DNA of 64,000 bases from Arthrobacter terricola (lineage in GTDB: Bacteria > Actinomycetota > Actinomycetes > Actinomycetales > Micrococcaceae). The position numbers and the translations under genes were made by a program. Shown here one piece after another: positions 1 through 9,307 of the stretch. The DNA lies in assembly GCF_004354015.1 (NCBI RefSeq), contig NZ_SMRU01000019.1, forward strand, positions 59,877 through 123,876, written 5' to 3'. The stretch's first letter is position 1. The number at the start of each line of letters is the position of its first letter. The notes beneath the pieces are model-generated. The model had not been told where the DNA came from. It saw only the letters and a list, made by a program, of their open reading frames with translations, and made no database searches.

Positions 1-71
1 CTCCGGGCAGGCTCGGGAAAGATTTGCTCCCATCCCGGGAGGCCCATGTGCACGACCGTGATCGCGTTCAT
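1..71 (-). CDS. N-terminus of an unidentified protein (cut by window edge)
   Basis: An ATG at 71 on the minus strand opens a frame that stays open to the window edge, giving 23 residues beginning MNAITVVHMG. It starts only 6 bases after the stop codon of the SDR gene, so the two are probably co-transcribed and translationally coupled. The visible part is too short to identify. Context (an SDR gene under a divergent AraC-type regulator) suggests a catabolic operon, but that is inference. Confidence 0.5.
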   Translation of the reverse strand, partial: MNAITVVHMGLPGWEQIFPEPAR

Positions 72-77
72 TTGTCG

Positions 78-872
78 TCACCTCGTTTCGGCGGCGAGTA
101 AGGGGATGGTTTCTTCGGCGCGTTCCGGACCCAATGCGGAGTACCCGCCGTCGACCGCCCAATCAGCGCCCGTCACGAAGCTCGCCGCGTCGCTGGCGAG
201 GAAGGCGACGACAGCTCCGATCTCTTCGGGCCGTCCCACCCTCTTCAGGACGTGGAAGGGGGCCGCCACGGCGTCCGTTTTGTCGAGGCTTCCATTGCTC
301 AGTGAATCCATGATGTTGCTCCAAACCCATCCCGGACTGACCGAGTTGACTCGGATGTGGTCTTCGGCAAAATCTACTGCCATGCTCCGGGTCAGCTGGA
401 CGAGCGCGGCCTTGCTGGCGGGGTAGAGCCAGCGTCCCGTCTGGGCAACGGAACTGGAAATCGAGGTGAAGTTGATGATCGCTCCGTGCTGCGAGGCCCT
501 CAGGTAGGGCCGTACTGCCGTGCTTGCCATCACGGCGCTGACCAGGTTCACGTTCAGTGCCTCGAGCCAGTCGCCGCGGTTGGATCCTGCACCGTCATCT
601 TTGTATGTGCAGGCGAGGTTGACCAGGATATCGATGCCACCATACAGCGCCGCGGTGTCCTTCATGAGCCGGGAAACTGCAGCGTCATCCGTGATATCCG
701 TGTGAGAAAAACTGATGCCCCCATCCAAGGAGTCGAGCTGGGCGCCGCCTTTGGCATCAATATCGGCTACAACCACAGTGGCCCCTGCCTCGCGCAGCGC
801 TGTGACGACGCCCTGGCCGATCTTGGTTACTCCGCCTGTGACGATAGCGGTCCTGCCTGAGAGTCCTGACAT
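78..872 (-). CDS. SDR family NAD(P)-dependent oxidoreductase
   Basis: A 264-residue classical short-chain dehydrogenase/reductase. The N-terminus carries a TGxxxxIGxG-like Rossmann loop (VTGGVTKIGQG), followed by an NLA-type segment near the middle, and the catalytic region has a Ser-rich strand and YPASK, the Tyr-x-x-x-Lys pair. The C-terminal TGADWAVDGGYSALG is the typical SDR ending. I chose the ATG at 872 because an AAAGGG-type ribosome site lies just upstream and the reading then starts right before the nucleotide-binding fold; a longer frame exists upstream but adds unstructured sequence. Length fits the family. It is divergent from the AraC-type gene, which probably regulates it. The substrate cannot be read from sequence. 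Confidence 0.88.
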   Translation of the reverse strand: MSGLSGRTAIVTGGVTKIGQGVVTALREAGATVVVADIDAKGGAQLDSLDGGISFSHTDITDDAAVSRLMKDTAALYGGIDILVNLACTYKDDGAGSNRGDWLEALNVNLVSAVMASTAVRPYLRASQHGAIINFTSISSSVAQTGRWLYPASKAALVQLTRSMAVDFAEDHIRVNSVSPGWVWSNIMDSLSNGSLDKTDAVAAPFHVLKRVGRPEEIGAVVAFLASDAASFVTGADWAVDGGYSALGPERAEETIPLLAAETR

Positions 873-1177
873 GGTCAACCCTTTCATTGTGATGATCTGG
901 TGTCTGTTCCACATGACGCTCGTCATGCCCGGTGGAGCGGTTACTTGCCAGCGAGCCTGGGAGTTGGCTTTGGATGAGTCCGTTCCCATTCCATGCGGCG
1001 CTCGTGTACGAGTTTGACGTTCTTCATCTCGCTGCTCACCTCTTCCAACGGGATGTTGTTATAGCTTTTCCGTGACCTGCGTCATACTTGTTCTAAAAGT
1101 GACTCTATTCACGCCCCGGAACCCGGTATATCCAGTTGGCGCAGGGCGCATCCAAAAAACGCAAACGAGGAAGTCAG
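873..1177. promoter_or_regulatory. Divergent intergenic region between SDR operon and AraC regulator
   Basis: About 305 bases without a gene. It holds an inverted repeat CATGAC-4 nt-GTCATG at 912-927 and a shorter one, CTCGT-2 nt-ACGAG, at 1001-1012. Either could be an operator for the neighbouring AraC-type regulator. No clear -35/-10 pair could be assigned. Confidence 0.35.
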
Positions 1178-2170
1178 GTGCGCGAGATGGCGAGGATTCT
1201 CCCGCGCGACGTCCTAAGAGGCCGCCCAACCGTCGTCGCAACCGATGTTGACGATGCTCACCAAAGGATTGCTGAGCTGTTTTGTGGCCACGACCTTGTT
1301 CCGCAAGCGCATGTGAAGTCCGTTGACATGAAGCTTCGGTCCCTCCACCGCGGTGATGTTGGGATTGAGTACCTTGATTACGGTGCAGAAGTGCGAATTA
1401 ACCCGGAGGGCCTGGAGGACTTCCATCTGGTCCAGATTCCCCTCGCTGGACACGCACGTTTGAATGTGGGCTCTGAAACCGTGGACTCCAGCCCCAGAAT
1501 GGCGACTGTTCCCCCGGTCGACCGCCCGTTCTCTATGACTTGGGACAGCGGAACACCGCATTTGATCGTTTACATCAAGCGCATCGCCCTCGCCTCAGTC
1601 GCCACGCAGCTATACGGCGAAAAGGCGCGGGACGGCGTGCCCCTTGGCTATGCGCTCGACCTTGCAGCTTCTCCTGGACGCGCGTTCTTGAGGTCGGTTG
1701 TGGAACTCCATGACGACATGATCAGCCAGGGCTCCAGCACTGCCCCCGTCTTTGTTCAGCAACTGCTCGTGGATACCATGCTGTCCCGTTTGCTCATGGC
1801 GATGGAGGGGGCGCCCGATGGAGGCGAAGGCGGCAACACGGATTCCAAAAGCCTGCTGATCCGAAGATTCCGGGAGCTACTGGAACGGCACGCCTCGGAA
1901 GAGCTTGCGGTCCCCGACATCGCCGAGAATCTGGGGGTTTCCGTACGGACCCTTCAGTCGGCCCTGCGCTCCGAGCTCGGCGCAACACCGTCTGAGGTCT
2001 TGCGGAGCGTACGACTGGACCGGGCGCGTGAAATGCTCCTCGCGGCCGAGCCGGGCCAGGAGACCATTGTTTCGATAGCCGAACGCTGCGGGTTCTCCCA
2101 CCAGGGACGCTTTTCAGCCCTTTACCTGGATGCCTTCGGCGAGCTGCCCTCCGTGAGCCTTCGGCGGTAG
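1178..2170 (+). CDS. AraC family transcriptional regulator
   Basis: A 330-residue regulator. The N-terminal two thirds resemble the AraC_binding_2 type sensor domain (cupin-like), with the typical stretch in which bound inhibitors or ligands are read. The last ~100 residues form the double helix-turn-helix: a first HTH around VPDIAENLGVSVRTLQSAL and a second ending in ERCGFSHQGRFSALY, both characteristic of AraC/XylS. I chose the GTG at 1178 because AGGAAG sits 5-6 bases upstream; an ATG at 1187 is an alternative, and a TTG at 1136 would add a basic, unlikely leader. It lies divergent to the SDR operon and is the obvious candidate to control it. The inducer is unknown. Confidence 0.85.
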   Translation: MREMARILPRDVLRGRPTVVATDVDDAHQRIAELFCGHDLVPQAHVKSVDMKLRSLHRGDVGIEYLDYGAEVRINPEGLEDFHLVQIPLAGHARLNVGSETVDSSPRMATVPPVDRPFSMTWDSGTPHLIVYIKRIALASVATQLYGEKARDGVPLGYALDLAASPGRAFLRSVVELHDDMISQGSSTAPVFVQQLLVDTMLSRLLMAMEGAPDGGEGGNTDSKSLLIRRFRELLERHASEELAVPDIAENLGVSVRTLQSALRSELGATPSEVLRSVRLDRAREMLLAAEPGQETIVSIAERCGFSHQGRFSALYLDAFGELPSVSLRR

Positions 2171-2260
2171 CCGTGTCCGACGTCGTTGGGGGATCACCAC
2201 GCGGTCTGCCCGACGTGGGAGACTGGGACTCTGCGAAAAACCATCTGGAAGGAAGCGACA

Positions 2261-3277
2261 TTGGCTGCTGCCCAGGCCTCCAAGGCGAAAACTCCCGCGG
2301 CGAACACAGTCAGTTGGAGGGACGCCGCACCGTCCGCCGTCGTACTGGTCACCGGCCCGGAGGAGTACCTCGGAATCCGTGCCATGGACAGGATCCGCTC
2401 CCAGGTGCGTACGGTCTCGCCGAACGTCGAAGTCACCAAGCTCAATGCCGGAAGCTACGAATCCGGCACCCTTTCGATGGCCGTGTCCCCGTCGCTGTTC
2501 GACGAAGCGAAACTCATCGAAGTCGAAGGCTTGGAATCGATGAACGACGCTTTCCTCGCCGACGCATTGGCATACCTCGCGCAGCCGGAAAACGACGTCG
2601 TCGTGGTTCTTCGCCACGCCGGCGGCGTACGCGGCAAGAAGCTCCTGGATACGATCAAGTCATCGGGATGGCCCGTTGTGGACTGCCAACCACTGAAGAA
2701 GGACGCCGAGAAGACGGCCTTCGTCGTGGCTGAATTCAAAGCGGGGAGCCGGCGCATCGACGCCGAGGCAGTCCAAGCCCTCGTCAACGCAGTGGGAGCC
2801 AGCCTTTCCGAACTAGCTGCGGCTTGCAGCCAGCTGATCTCGGACTCCACAACGGCAGTGGACGCAGCAACTGTGGAGCGCTACTACGGGGGACGCGTCG
2901 AAGCCACTGCATTCAAGGTGGCAGATGCTGCCATGGCCGGCAACGGTCCGCTCGCCCTCTCAAGCCTCCGTCATGCCCTCGCCACCGGGGTAGATCCGGT
3001 GCCCCTGGTTGCCGCGCTTGCCGCCAAGCTTCGCACCCTCGCGAAGGTGGCGGGAGCGCAGGGGTCATCGGCGCACATCGCGAGGCAGCTTGGAATGCAA
3101 CCCTGGCTTGTAGAACAGGCCCAACGGGACGTCCGGCGCTGGACTCCTGAGGGCCTGATCCGATCCATCCAGGTCACCGCGGAGGCAGATGCGCAGGTCA
3201 AAGGGCTGTCACGGGATCCGGTGTACGCCGTCGAACACGCAGTGACTGTCATCGCCACCTCGGCCAGGGGCCGCTGA
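2261..3277 (+). CDS. holA: DNA polymerase III subunit delta
   Basis: A 338-residue HolA protein, the clamp-loader subunit that opens the beta sliding clamp. The N-terminal AAA+-like fold shows VLVTGPEEYLGIRAMDRI, the usual delta start, then a small helical domain and the C-terminal collar domain (LGMQPWLVEQAQRDVRRW region). No Walker A lysine is expected in delta and none is present. The start is a TTG at 2261 with GGAAGGAAG about 6 bases upstream; earlier in-frame codons lack a ribosome site. It is followed by a strong hairpin and the convergent rpsT gene, an order common in actinobacteria. Confidence 0.93.
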   Translation: MAAAQASKAKTPAANTVSWRDAAPSAVVLVTGPEEYLGIRAMDRIRSQVRTVSPNVEVTKLNAGSYESGTLSMAVSPSLFDEAKLIEVEGLESMNDAFLADALAYLAQPENDVVVVLRHAGGVRGKKLLDTIKSSGWPVVDCQPLKKDAEKTAFVVAEFKAGSRRIDAEAVQALVNAVGASLSELAAACSQLISDSTTAVDAATVERYYGGRVEATAFKVADAAMAGNGPLALSSLRHALATGVDPVPLVAALAAKLRTLAKVAGAQGSSAHIARQLGMQPWLVEQAQRDVRRWTPEGLIRSIQVTAEADAQVKGLSRDPVYAVEHAVTVIATSARGR

Positions 3278-3344
3278 GCTGCAACCCGGCCACCAGGCCC
3301 TGCCAGCGTCGCCCCCCTGACAGCGCCGCAGCGCCGTTAAATAA

Positions 3345-3377
3345 GCGAGGCCGGTACCCATCGGGTACCGGCCTCGC
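3345..3377. terminator. Bidirectional terminator between holA and rpsT
   Basis: A perfect 15-bp inverted repeat (3345-3359 and 3363-3377) with a 3-base loop. Read on the minus strand the stem is followed by TTATTTAA, so it fits best as the rpsT terminator while also serving the convergent holA. Confidence 0.85.
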
Positions 3378-3404
3378 CTTCAGCTCAGTCGAACTGGAAA
3401 AACC

Positions 3405-3665
3405 TTAGAGTGCGCTGACCTTCTTGGAGATCGCGGACTTGCGGTTTGCAGCGTTGTTCTTGTGAATAACGCCTTTGCTGACAGCCTTGTCCAGCTTACG
3501 GCTGGCAGCAACAAGAGCCTTGGTAGCGGCTTCCTTGTCCGTGGACTCAACGGCAGTGTTGACGGCGCGGATGGCCGTCTTCAGCGCAGACTTGACAGCG
3601 TTGTTACGCAGGCGAGCCTTTTCGTTGGTGAGGATGCGCTTCTTCTGGGACTTGATATTAGCCAC
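3405..3665 (-). CDS. rpsT: 30S ribosomal protein S20
   Basis: 86 residues, starting [18 protein letters not shown], the highly conserved S20 N-terminus, followed by the basic helical hairpin that packs on 16S rRNA. The length is normal. It is a single-gene unit on the minus strand, ended by the hairpin at 3345-3377. Confidence 0.97.
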   Translation of the reverse strand: MANIKSQKKRILTNEKARLRNNAVKSALKTAIRAVNTAVESTDKEAATKALVAASRKLDKAVSKGVIHKNNAANRKSAISKKVSAL

Positions 3666-3835
3666 GTGTGTGAACTCTCTTGTTAATGCGGAAATGGTCT
3701 AGAGGGTTGTCAGGTTGGCCATCGACTGAGCGGCGTGGGGATGCCTATGGCAGCCAACCATGAGTGCCCGTCGACCTGCACGGACACACAGCCATAAATA
3801 TTAGCAGACCCGGTGCCATTCCACGGATATTCCAG

Positions 3836-4375
3836 CTAGGCGGGATCGTGTCGTGCGCCCAGCCCGCGGGCCACGAGCTGGAATGTCCGCTTGTCCAGGA
3901 CAGCGCCTTCCCGCCGTACGGACGACGGGTCCAGGCGTATCACCCGGTCAATCTTGACCTCGCTTGCGCGTCCGCGCGGATCCCAAGGACCGGCACCGAT
4001 GTCCACGTAGTCGTCCGCGTGCCGCCCGTTGTCATGGTCCTTGCTGGTGAGCATCAGCCCCAGCAGCCACCCGCCGTCGTGACCTATCAGGAGGACCGGC
4101 CTGTCCTTCCCTTGCGAGTAGTCCTCTTCGTAGGGGACCCACGACCAGACGATCTCTCCGGGGTCGGGTTTCCCGTCGGGCCGGGGGGAGTAGCTCGGTG
4201 AGACGCGGCCACGGAAGTCGCCAGGATAGGGACGCGTACCGTGCCCGACGCCGGTCCCCGCGACCTGGCCGGGCTTTGTTGCGGGCCGTGTTCCGGCCGG
4301 GGATCCCGCGATCCGTCGAAGGTAGCCGAGGGAACCTTTGAGGAGCCTGCCGAGCAAGCTTTTGTTTGACGCCAT
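3836..4375 (-). CDS. Lone PemK/MazF-like protein
   Basis: 179 residues. The first ~70 are basic and low in predicted structure. The rest has the PemK/MazF pattern: a PGEIVWSWVPYEEDYSQGK segment, then RPVLLIGHDGG, then a strand with LMLTSKDHD, corresponding to the SH3-like barrel of MazF toxins. No antitoxin-like gene is adjacent on either side, and the protein has a long N-terminal extension, so it may be a domesticated or structural relative rather than an active mRNA endonuclease; this is inference. It is divergent from lepA and starts with an ATG at 4375. Confidence 0.75.
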   Translation of the reverse strand: MASNKSLLGRLLKGSLGYLRRIAGSPAGTRPATKPGQVAGTGVGHGTRPYPGDFRGRVSPSYSPRPDGKPDPGEIVWSWVPYEEDYSQGKDRPVLLIGHDGGWLLGLMLTSKDHDNGRHADDYVDIGAGPWDPRGRASEVKIDRVIRLDPSSVRREGAVLDKRTFQLVARGLGARHDPA

Positions 4376-4521
4376 GGCACCACCGTACTTTCGGCTGTAT
4401 CACAATGCACAAGCGGCGCCATCTTCATGGGAGACTATAGGTTCAGATAAACGGCACGTGCCGGGCTGGTCCACACCAGTCCGGGGTTCAGCCGTGTGAG
4501 TGTCGACAGTAAGGACCCTGC

Positions 4522-6375
4522 GTGTCTCCCATGGCCCGCACCGCACCGGTGCCCGCCGCGACAGATCCGGCCATCATCCGGAACTTCTGCATCATCGCCC
4601 ACATCGACCACGGCAAATCGACCCTGGCCGACCGCATGCTGCAGTTCACCGGCGTCGTCAAGCCCCGCGACATGAAGGCCCAGTACCTGGACCGCATGGA
4701 TATCGAACGGGAACGCGGCATCACCATCAAGTCCCAAGCGGTCCGCATGCCGTGGGAACTCGACGGAACCAGCTATGCCCTGAATATGATCGACACTCCC
4801 GGCCACGTGGACTTCACGTACGAGGTTTCCCGCTCGCTCGCTGCGTGCGAAGGCGCGATTCTCCTGGTGGATGCGGCACAGGGCATCGAAGCCCAGACCC
4901 TCGCCAACCTCTACTTGGCGATGGAGAACAACCTCACCATCATTCCGGTACTCAACAAGATCGACCTTCCCGCCGCACAGCCGGAGAAGTACGCCGCAGA
5001 ACTCGCCAACCTCATTGGCGGCGACCCTGAGGACGTTCTGCGCGTCTCGGGGAAGACGGGCGTTGGCGTGGAGGAGCTCCTGGACAAGATCGTCCGCGAC
5101 CTCCCCGCTCCCGTGGGCGATGCCAACGCGCCGGCCCGTGCCATGATCTTCGACTCGGTCTACGACACCTATCGGGGCGTCGTCACCTACGTCCGGGTGG
5201 TGGATGGCATGCTGCACCCGCGCGAGCGGATCCAAATGATGTCCACCAAGGCAACCCACGAACTCCTGGAAATCGGCGTAAGTTCCCCGGAGCCCACTCC
5301 CTCCAAGGGCCTTGGCGTGGGTGAAGTCGGTTACCTCATCACGGGTGTGAAGGACGTTCGCCAGTCCAAGGTTGGCGATACCGTGACCAACCAGGCCAAG
5401 CCGGCTGCCAAGTCTTTGAGCGGCTACGCGGACGCCAAGCCGATGGTCTTCTCCGGCCTCTATCCGCTGGACGGAACGGACTACCCGGTACTCCGCGATG
5501 CGCTGGAGAAGCTGATGCTCAACGACGCCGCCTTGATCTACGAACCTGAGACCTCGGCCGCGCTTGGCTTCGGTTTCCGCGTAGGCTTCCTGGGGCTGTT
5601 GCACCTGGAAATCACCCGTGAACGGCTCGAGCGCGAGTACAACCTGGACCTCATTTCCACGGCCCCCAACGTGGAATACGAAGTAACTCTCGAGGACAAA
5701 AAGGTCGTCCACGTCACGAACCCCAGCGAGTACCCCGTAGGGAAGGTCGCTGAAGTCCGCGAACCGATGGTTTCGGCCACGATCCTCGCTCCCAACGAAT
5801 TCGTTGGGGCCATCATGGAATTGTGCCAGAGCCGGCGTGGAGTCATGGGTGGCATGGACTACCTTTCCGAAGACCGGGTGGAAATCCGCTACCGCCTTCC
5901 GCTTGCCGAGATCGTGTTCGATTTCTTCGACATCCTCAAGTCGAAAACACGCGGCTACGGCTCGCTTGACTGGAAGGCCGACGGCGAACAGGTCGCCGAT
6001 CTCGTCAAGGTGGACATCATGCTCCAAGGCGAGCAGGTTGACGCGTTCAGTGCCATCACCCACAGGGAAAAGGCGTACGCGTACGGCGTCATGATGACAA
6101 CCAAACTGCGCGAGCTCATTCCGCGCCAGCAGTTCGAGGTGCCTATCCAGGCTGCGATCGGATCGCGCATCATTGCGAGGGAAAGCATCCGGGCAATCCG
6201 CAAGGACGTCCTTGCCAAGTGCTACGGCGGTGACATCACCCGTAAGCGCAAACTTCTGGAAAAGCAGAAGGAAGGCAAGAAGCGGATGAAGATGGTGGGT
6301 CGCGTCGAGGTTCCGCAGGAGGCGTTCATCGCAGCCCTGACCACGGACGAGTCGAAGGACAAGGCCAAGAAGTAA
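4522..6375 (+). CDS. lepA: Elongation factor 4 (back-translocating GTPase LepA)
   Basis: 617 residues, full length. The GTPase domain shows G1 AHIDHGKST at 26-34, G3 DTPGH at 91-95 and G4 NKID at 145-148, followed by domain II, the EF-G-like domains and the LepA-specific basic C-terminal domain rich in [15 protein letters not shown]. It acts on stalled or mistranslocated ribosomes and binds the membrane or ribosome according to growth conditions. The GTG at 4522 is preceded by AAGGA; an ATG 9 bases later is also possible. hemW follows after about 60 bases, a widespread gene pair. Confidence 0.97.
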   Translation: MSPMARTAPVPAATDPAIIRNFCIIAHIDHGKSTLADRMLQFTGVVKPRDMKAQYLDRMDIERERGITIKSQAVRMPWELDGTSYALNMIDTPGHVDFTYEVSRSLAACEGAILLVDAAQGIEAQTLANLYLAMENNLTIIPVLNKIDLPAAQPEKYAAELANLIGGDPEDVLRVSGKTGVGVEELLDKIVRDLPAPVGDANAPARAMIFDSVYDTYRGVVTYVRVVDGMLHPRERIQMMSTKATHELLEIGVSSPEPTPSKGLGVGEVGYLITGVKDVRQSKVGDTVTNQAKPAAKSLSGYADAKPMVFSGLYPLDGTDYPVLRDALEKLMLNDAALIYEPETSAALGFGFRVGFLGLLHLEITRERLEREYNLDLISTAPNVEYEVTLEDKKVVHVTNPSEYPVGKVAEVREPMVSATILAPNEFVGAIMELCQSRRGVMGGMDYLSEDRVEIRYRLPLAEIVFDFFDILKSKTRGYGSLDWKADGEQVADLVKVDIMLQGEQVDAFSAITHREKAYAYGVMMTTKLRELIPRQQFEVPIQAAIGSRIIARESIRAIRKDVLAKCYGGDITRKRKLLEKQKEGKKRMKMVGRVEVPQEAFIAALTTDESKDKAKK

Positions 6376-6438
6376 TGCGGTTCGTCGCCCACACCGCCGG
6401 GCAGCCGCGCTGCGCGGAACGGGCACATGGAGGACACT

Positions 6439-7668
6439 TTGCCTAGCGTTTTGCCGCTCGGCGATCCGGCACCTGTGGACGGCCTGTTGCCGCCGCAGGT
6501 GCTCGACGGCGTAGGGTCGCGCAAGTTCGGGCTCTATGTGCACATCCCGTTCTGCGCGGTGCGCTGCGGCTACTGCGACTTCAATACCTACACGGCCACC
6601 GAGCTCGGCGGCGGGGCATCCCAAGCGGCGTATGCGTCGACGGCAGTCTCGGAAGTGGAGTTCGCGTCCCGCGCGCTGAACGCTTCGGGTCTGCCGCACC
6701 GGCCCTTGAGCACCGTGTTCTTCGGCGGCGGCACTCCCACGCTCCTGCCTGCTGAAGACCTCGCACGGATCCTCGGTGCCGCCGTCGGGCAGTGGGGCCT
6801 TGAGCCGGGAGCCGAAGTCACAACGGAAGCCAACCCGGACTCGGTCACCCGGGAGTCGCTCCAGCTGCTCGCGGACGCGGGCTTCACCAGGGTGTCCTTC
6901 GGGATGCAGTCGGCCGTTCCGCACGTGCTCAAAGTCCTGGACCGCACTCACACACCAAGCCGGGTTCCGCTGGTGGTCCAATGGGCGCGCGACGCGGGCC
7001 TTGCGGTGAGCCTCGACCTCATCTACGGAACTCCGGGCGAGTCGATGGCGGACTGGCGGACGTCGCTGGAAACTGCCCTGTCCTACGAACCGGACCACAT
7101 CAGTGCCTATGCGCTCATCGTCGAAGACGGAACCAAGTTGGCAGCCCAGATCCGGCGCGGAGAAGTTCCGCAGATCGACGACGACGACCACGCCGCCAAG
7201 TATGAACTCGCCGATCAGCTGATCAGCGAGGCCGGCCTGGATTGGTACGAGGTCAGTAATTGGTCGCGTTCTCCCGAACAGGCCTGCAGGCACAACCTTG
7301 CGTATTGGCGTGGAGACGACTGGTGGGGCATCGGCCCCGGCGCCCATTCGCACGTCGGCGGCGTCCGCTGGTGGAATGTCAAACACCCCGCCGCCTACGC
7401 CAATCGGCTAGGGGAAGGCGTGTCACCGGCGGCCGGACGCGAAACGCTCGACGCCGGAACGCGCGAAGTGGAGCGCATCATGCTGGAGGCGCGGCTCGGC
7501 TCCGGCCTTGAGGTCGATGCCTTGGACAAGGTCGGTCGGCATGCTGTGGCCGGGCTGATCGCCGATGCATTGGTGGAACCTGCGGCAGCTTTCCAAGGCC
7601 GCTTGGTGCTGACCCTCAAAGGACGCTTGCTGGCCGACGCGGTTGTGCGTCGTATCCTTCCGGACTGA
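6439..7668 (+). CDS. hemW: Radical SAM heme chaperone HemW
   Basis: 409 residues. The radical-SAM cluster motif is CAVRCGYC (Cys39, Cys43, Cys46) in a HIPFC context, typical of the HemN/HemW family, followed by the GGGTPT SAM-binding motif and a C-terminal HemN_C domain. HemW members, unlike HemN, lack the extra N-terminal residues needed for coproporphyrinogen oxidation and act as heme chaperones. The TTG at 6439 has GGAGGA a few bases upstream and is my preferred start; an ATG at 6427 is the alternative, but it overlaps that ribosome site. It lies directly downstream of lepA. Confidence 0.93.
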   Translation: MPSVLPLGDPAPVDGLLPPQVLDGVGSRKFGLYVHIPFCAVRCGYCDFNTYTATELGGGASQAAYASTAVSEVEFASRALNASGLPHRPLSTVFFGGGTPTLLPAEDLARILGAAVGQWGLEPGAEVTTEANPDSVTRESLQLLADAGFTRVSFGMQSAVPHVLKVLDRTHTPSRVPLVVQWARDAGLAVSLDLIYGTPGESMADWRTSLETALSYEPDHISAYALIVEDGTKLAAQIRRGEVPQIDDDDHAAKYELADQLISEAGLDWYEVSNWSRSPEQACRHNLAYWRGDDWWGIGPGAHSHVGGVRWWNVKHPAAYANRLGEGVSPAAGRETLDAGTREVERIMLEARLGSGLEVDALDKVGRHAVAGLIADALVEPAAAFQGRLVLTLKGRLLADAVVRRILPD

Positions 7669-7680
7669 CTCAAGCCCTCA

Positions 7681-7717
7681 GCTGGTGGCACCGCCCGAGG
7701 GACTGGTGCCACCCAGC
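7681..7717. terminator. Bidirectional terminator hemW / DUF4870
   Basis: Inverted repeat built on GGTGGCACC and GGTGCCACC with a 12-base loop; the stem extends by GCT/AGC with one bulged C. It lies between the convergent hemW and DUF4870 genes. Confidence 0.6.
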
Positions 7718-7730
7718 CGGCAATCTTCCG

Positions 7731-8144
7731 CTACTTGATCCAGCGGAGGTTGAAGCGGTAGCGGTGGGGCTGGCCGTGGTTGACGCGGATCCCTGCGGAT
7801 ACCGAAAAGCACGCCAGGGCGACCCAGATGCCCGTCGCAATGACCGCGAACACGTTTCCGACCACGGGGAGCATGACCAGGAGGTTGGCGAGCACCGCGG
7901 CAACCGTGGGCGGCAGGCTGAAGTTCAACGCTTCCTTGGATTCCTGTGCCGTGAAAGGCCCGCGCTCACGGAAGATCAGGTAGATCAAGAGCGATGGCAC
8001 GCAGCCAAGGATCCCGCCGAAGTGCGCGAGTGTTGCCCATTGGCGGTCCTCCGTGGCCGTCAACGGCAATGCATTGGCAGGAACGCCGTGGTACTGGGAT
8101 TGGCCCGCTGAGGCATCCCGTTCGTCAGGAGCGTTGTCTGCCAC
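7731..8144 (-). CDS. DUF4870 domain-containing membrane protein
   Basis: 137 residues. After a polar N-terminal ~30 residues comes WATLAHFGGILGCVPSLLIYLIFRE, the DUF4870 start, then two more hydrophobic spans (about residues 80-115), giving three membrane segments. The motif FTAQESKEALNFSL is typical of this family (Tic20-like, small membrane proteins of unknown role). It lies convergent to hemW and downstream of the DUF3097 gene on the same strand, with about 100 bases between them. Confidence 0.85.
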   Translation of the reverse strand: MADNAPDERDASAGQSQYHGVPANALPLTATEDRQWATLAHFGGILGCVPSLLIYLIFRERGPFTAQESKEALNFSLPPTVAAVLANLLVMLPVVGNVFAVIATGIWVALACFSVSAGIRVNHGQPHRYRFNLRWIK

Positions 8145-8245
8145 TGTTTCTTCCTTCGGGTATCTGTCGGTGCGATGTTGCTGTCCCAGAATACTTGGTC
8201 GGCGCGAAATCAGGGGACCAACCCGGCAGAATCCGCATATGGCGA

Positions 8246-9106
8246 TCAGGAAGTCGGTGCGGTCAGGAAGTCGATGACTTCCTCCACCCGGCCCAAGAGG
8301 GACGCTTCCAAGTCGGCATAGCTCCTCACGGCGCCGAGGAGTTTCTGCCAGCCAAGCCCGATATCCTCGGCCGTCTCATGCGGCCAGCCGAACGATTTCA
8401 GGATGCCTGTCTTCCAATCCGTGCCGCGTGCGATAGTGGGCCACTGCTCGATTCCCAGGACCTTGGGTCGGATGGCTTGCCATACGTCCACATAGGGATG
8501 GCCGACGATCAGGACATTTCCCGCGGCCCCTGGCAGCGTCATGGCGTCGGCGGCGATCCGGGACTCTTTGGAGTCCGGGACGAGGTGATCCACCAGGATG
8601 CCCAGCTTTCGGCCCGGGCCGGGGGAAAATTCTGCAATGGCAGACTTGAGGTCGTCCACGCCGTGGAGGGGTTCGACGACGATTCCCTCCACGCGGAGGT
8701 CGTCTCCCCAGACTTTCTCAACCAGTTCGGCGTCGTGCTTTCCTTCGACCCAGATGCGGCTCGCTTTCGCGACCTGGGCGCGCTGGCCCGCTACCCGAAC
8801 CGATCCCGACGCCGTGCGGCCCGGTTGCTTCCCCACGGCGCCGGTCGCACGTGGCGCCGGAGGCAAGAGCTTCACCGCTTCCCCGTCCAGCAGGAACCCG
8901 AAACCGAGCTGGAAGGATTTGTTCTTCCCCCTACGGTCCTCCAAGACGACAACGTGCATGCCGCCGGACTTTTCGATCCTTGTGACGGCGCCGACCCACC
9001 CGGACTGGACGTCCTCGAGGACCATTCCCCGCTCCACGGGGACCTCGCGTAGTTGCCGTTTGGCTGGCTTTGCCAAGTCCTGCGGGCCCCAATTGTCATA
9101 CGACAC
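8246..9106 (-). CDS. DUF3097 family protein
   Basis: About 286 residues of a conserved actinobacterial protein of unknown function. Recognisable stretches are SYDNWGPQDL at the N-terminus, VLEDRRGK in the middle and a C-terminal WQKLLGAVRSYADLEASLLGRVEEVIDFL. A toprim-like fold (VEGKHDAELVEKVWGDDLR, ILVDHLVPDSKE) is visible in the middle: the conserved E and the DxD-like acidic residues fit a nucleotidyl-transferring or hydrolytic toprim-type domain. I chose the GTG at 9106 because it directly precedes the conserved start; the frame remains open to 9208, so a longer form cannot be excluded. It is divergent from hrcA. Confidence 0.8.
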   Translation of the reverse strand: MSYDNWGPQDLAKPAKRQLREVPVERGMVLEDVQSGWVGAVTRIEKSGGMHVVVLEDRRGKNKSFQLGFGFLLDGEAVKLLPPAPRATGAVGKQPGRTASGSVRVAGQRAQVAKASRIWVEGKHDAELVEKVWGDDLRVEGIVVEPLHGVDDLKSAIAEFSPGPGRKLGILVDHLVPDSKESRIAADAMTLPGAAGNVLIVGHPYVDVWQAIRPKVLGIEQWPTIARGTDWKTGILKSFGWPHETAEDIGLGWQKLLGAVRSYADLEASLLGRVEEVIDFLTAPTS

Positions 9107-9231
9107 GGTCTTCACACCACTTTGCGCTAGGGATCGATCGGGATCCGGAACATTTCCGCCGGATCGCGCGGGAATCATGTTCGCCGCAAGCGGTACCAAT
9201 GCTAACAACGCGGCGGCTCATACTAGACTTG

Positions 9232-9258
9232 TTAGCACTTGGGCATGTTGAGTGCTAA
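9232..9258 (+). promoter_or_regulatory. CIRCE operator (HrcA binding site)
   Basis: TTAGCACTT, 9 bases, GAGTGCTAA: the CIRCE inverted repeat with a single mismatch to the 9-9-9 consensus (T for C at 9240). It lies 50 bases upstream of the hrcA start, so HrcA most likely represses its own operon. Confidence 0.92.
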
Positions 9259-9307
9259 TGGTTGAATACCCGTTGTCGAATACCGGGTCATTGAGTGGAG
9301 GTGGGGA

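Noticed and set aside
4435..7386. Long open frame of 983 residues on the minus strand opposite lepA and hemW
   Set aside because: It mirrors two well-identified genes; its composition is that of a high-GC shadow and it has no recognisable domain.
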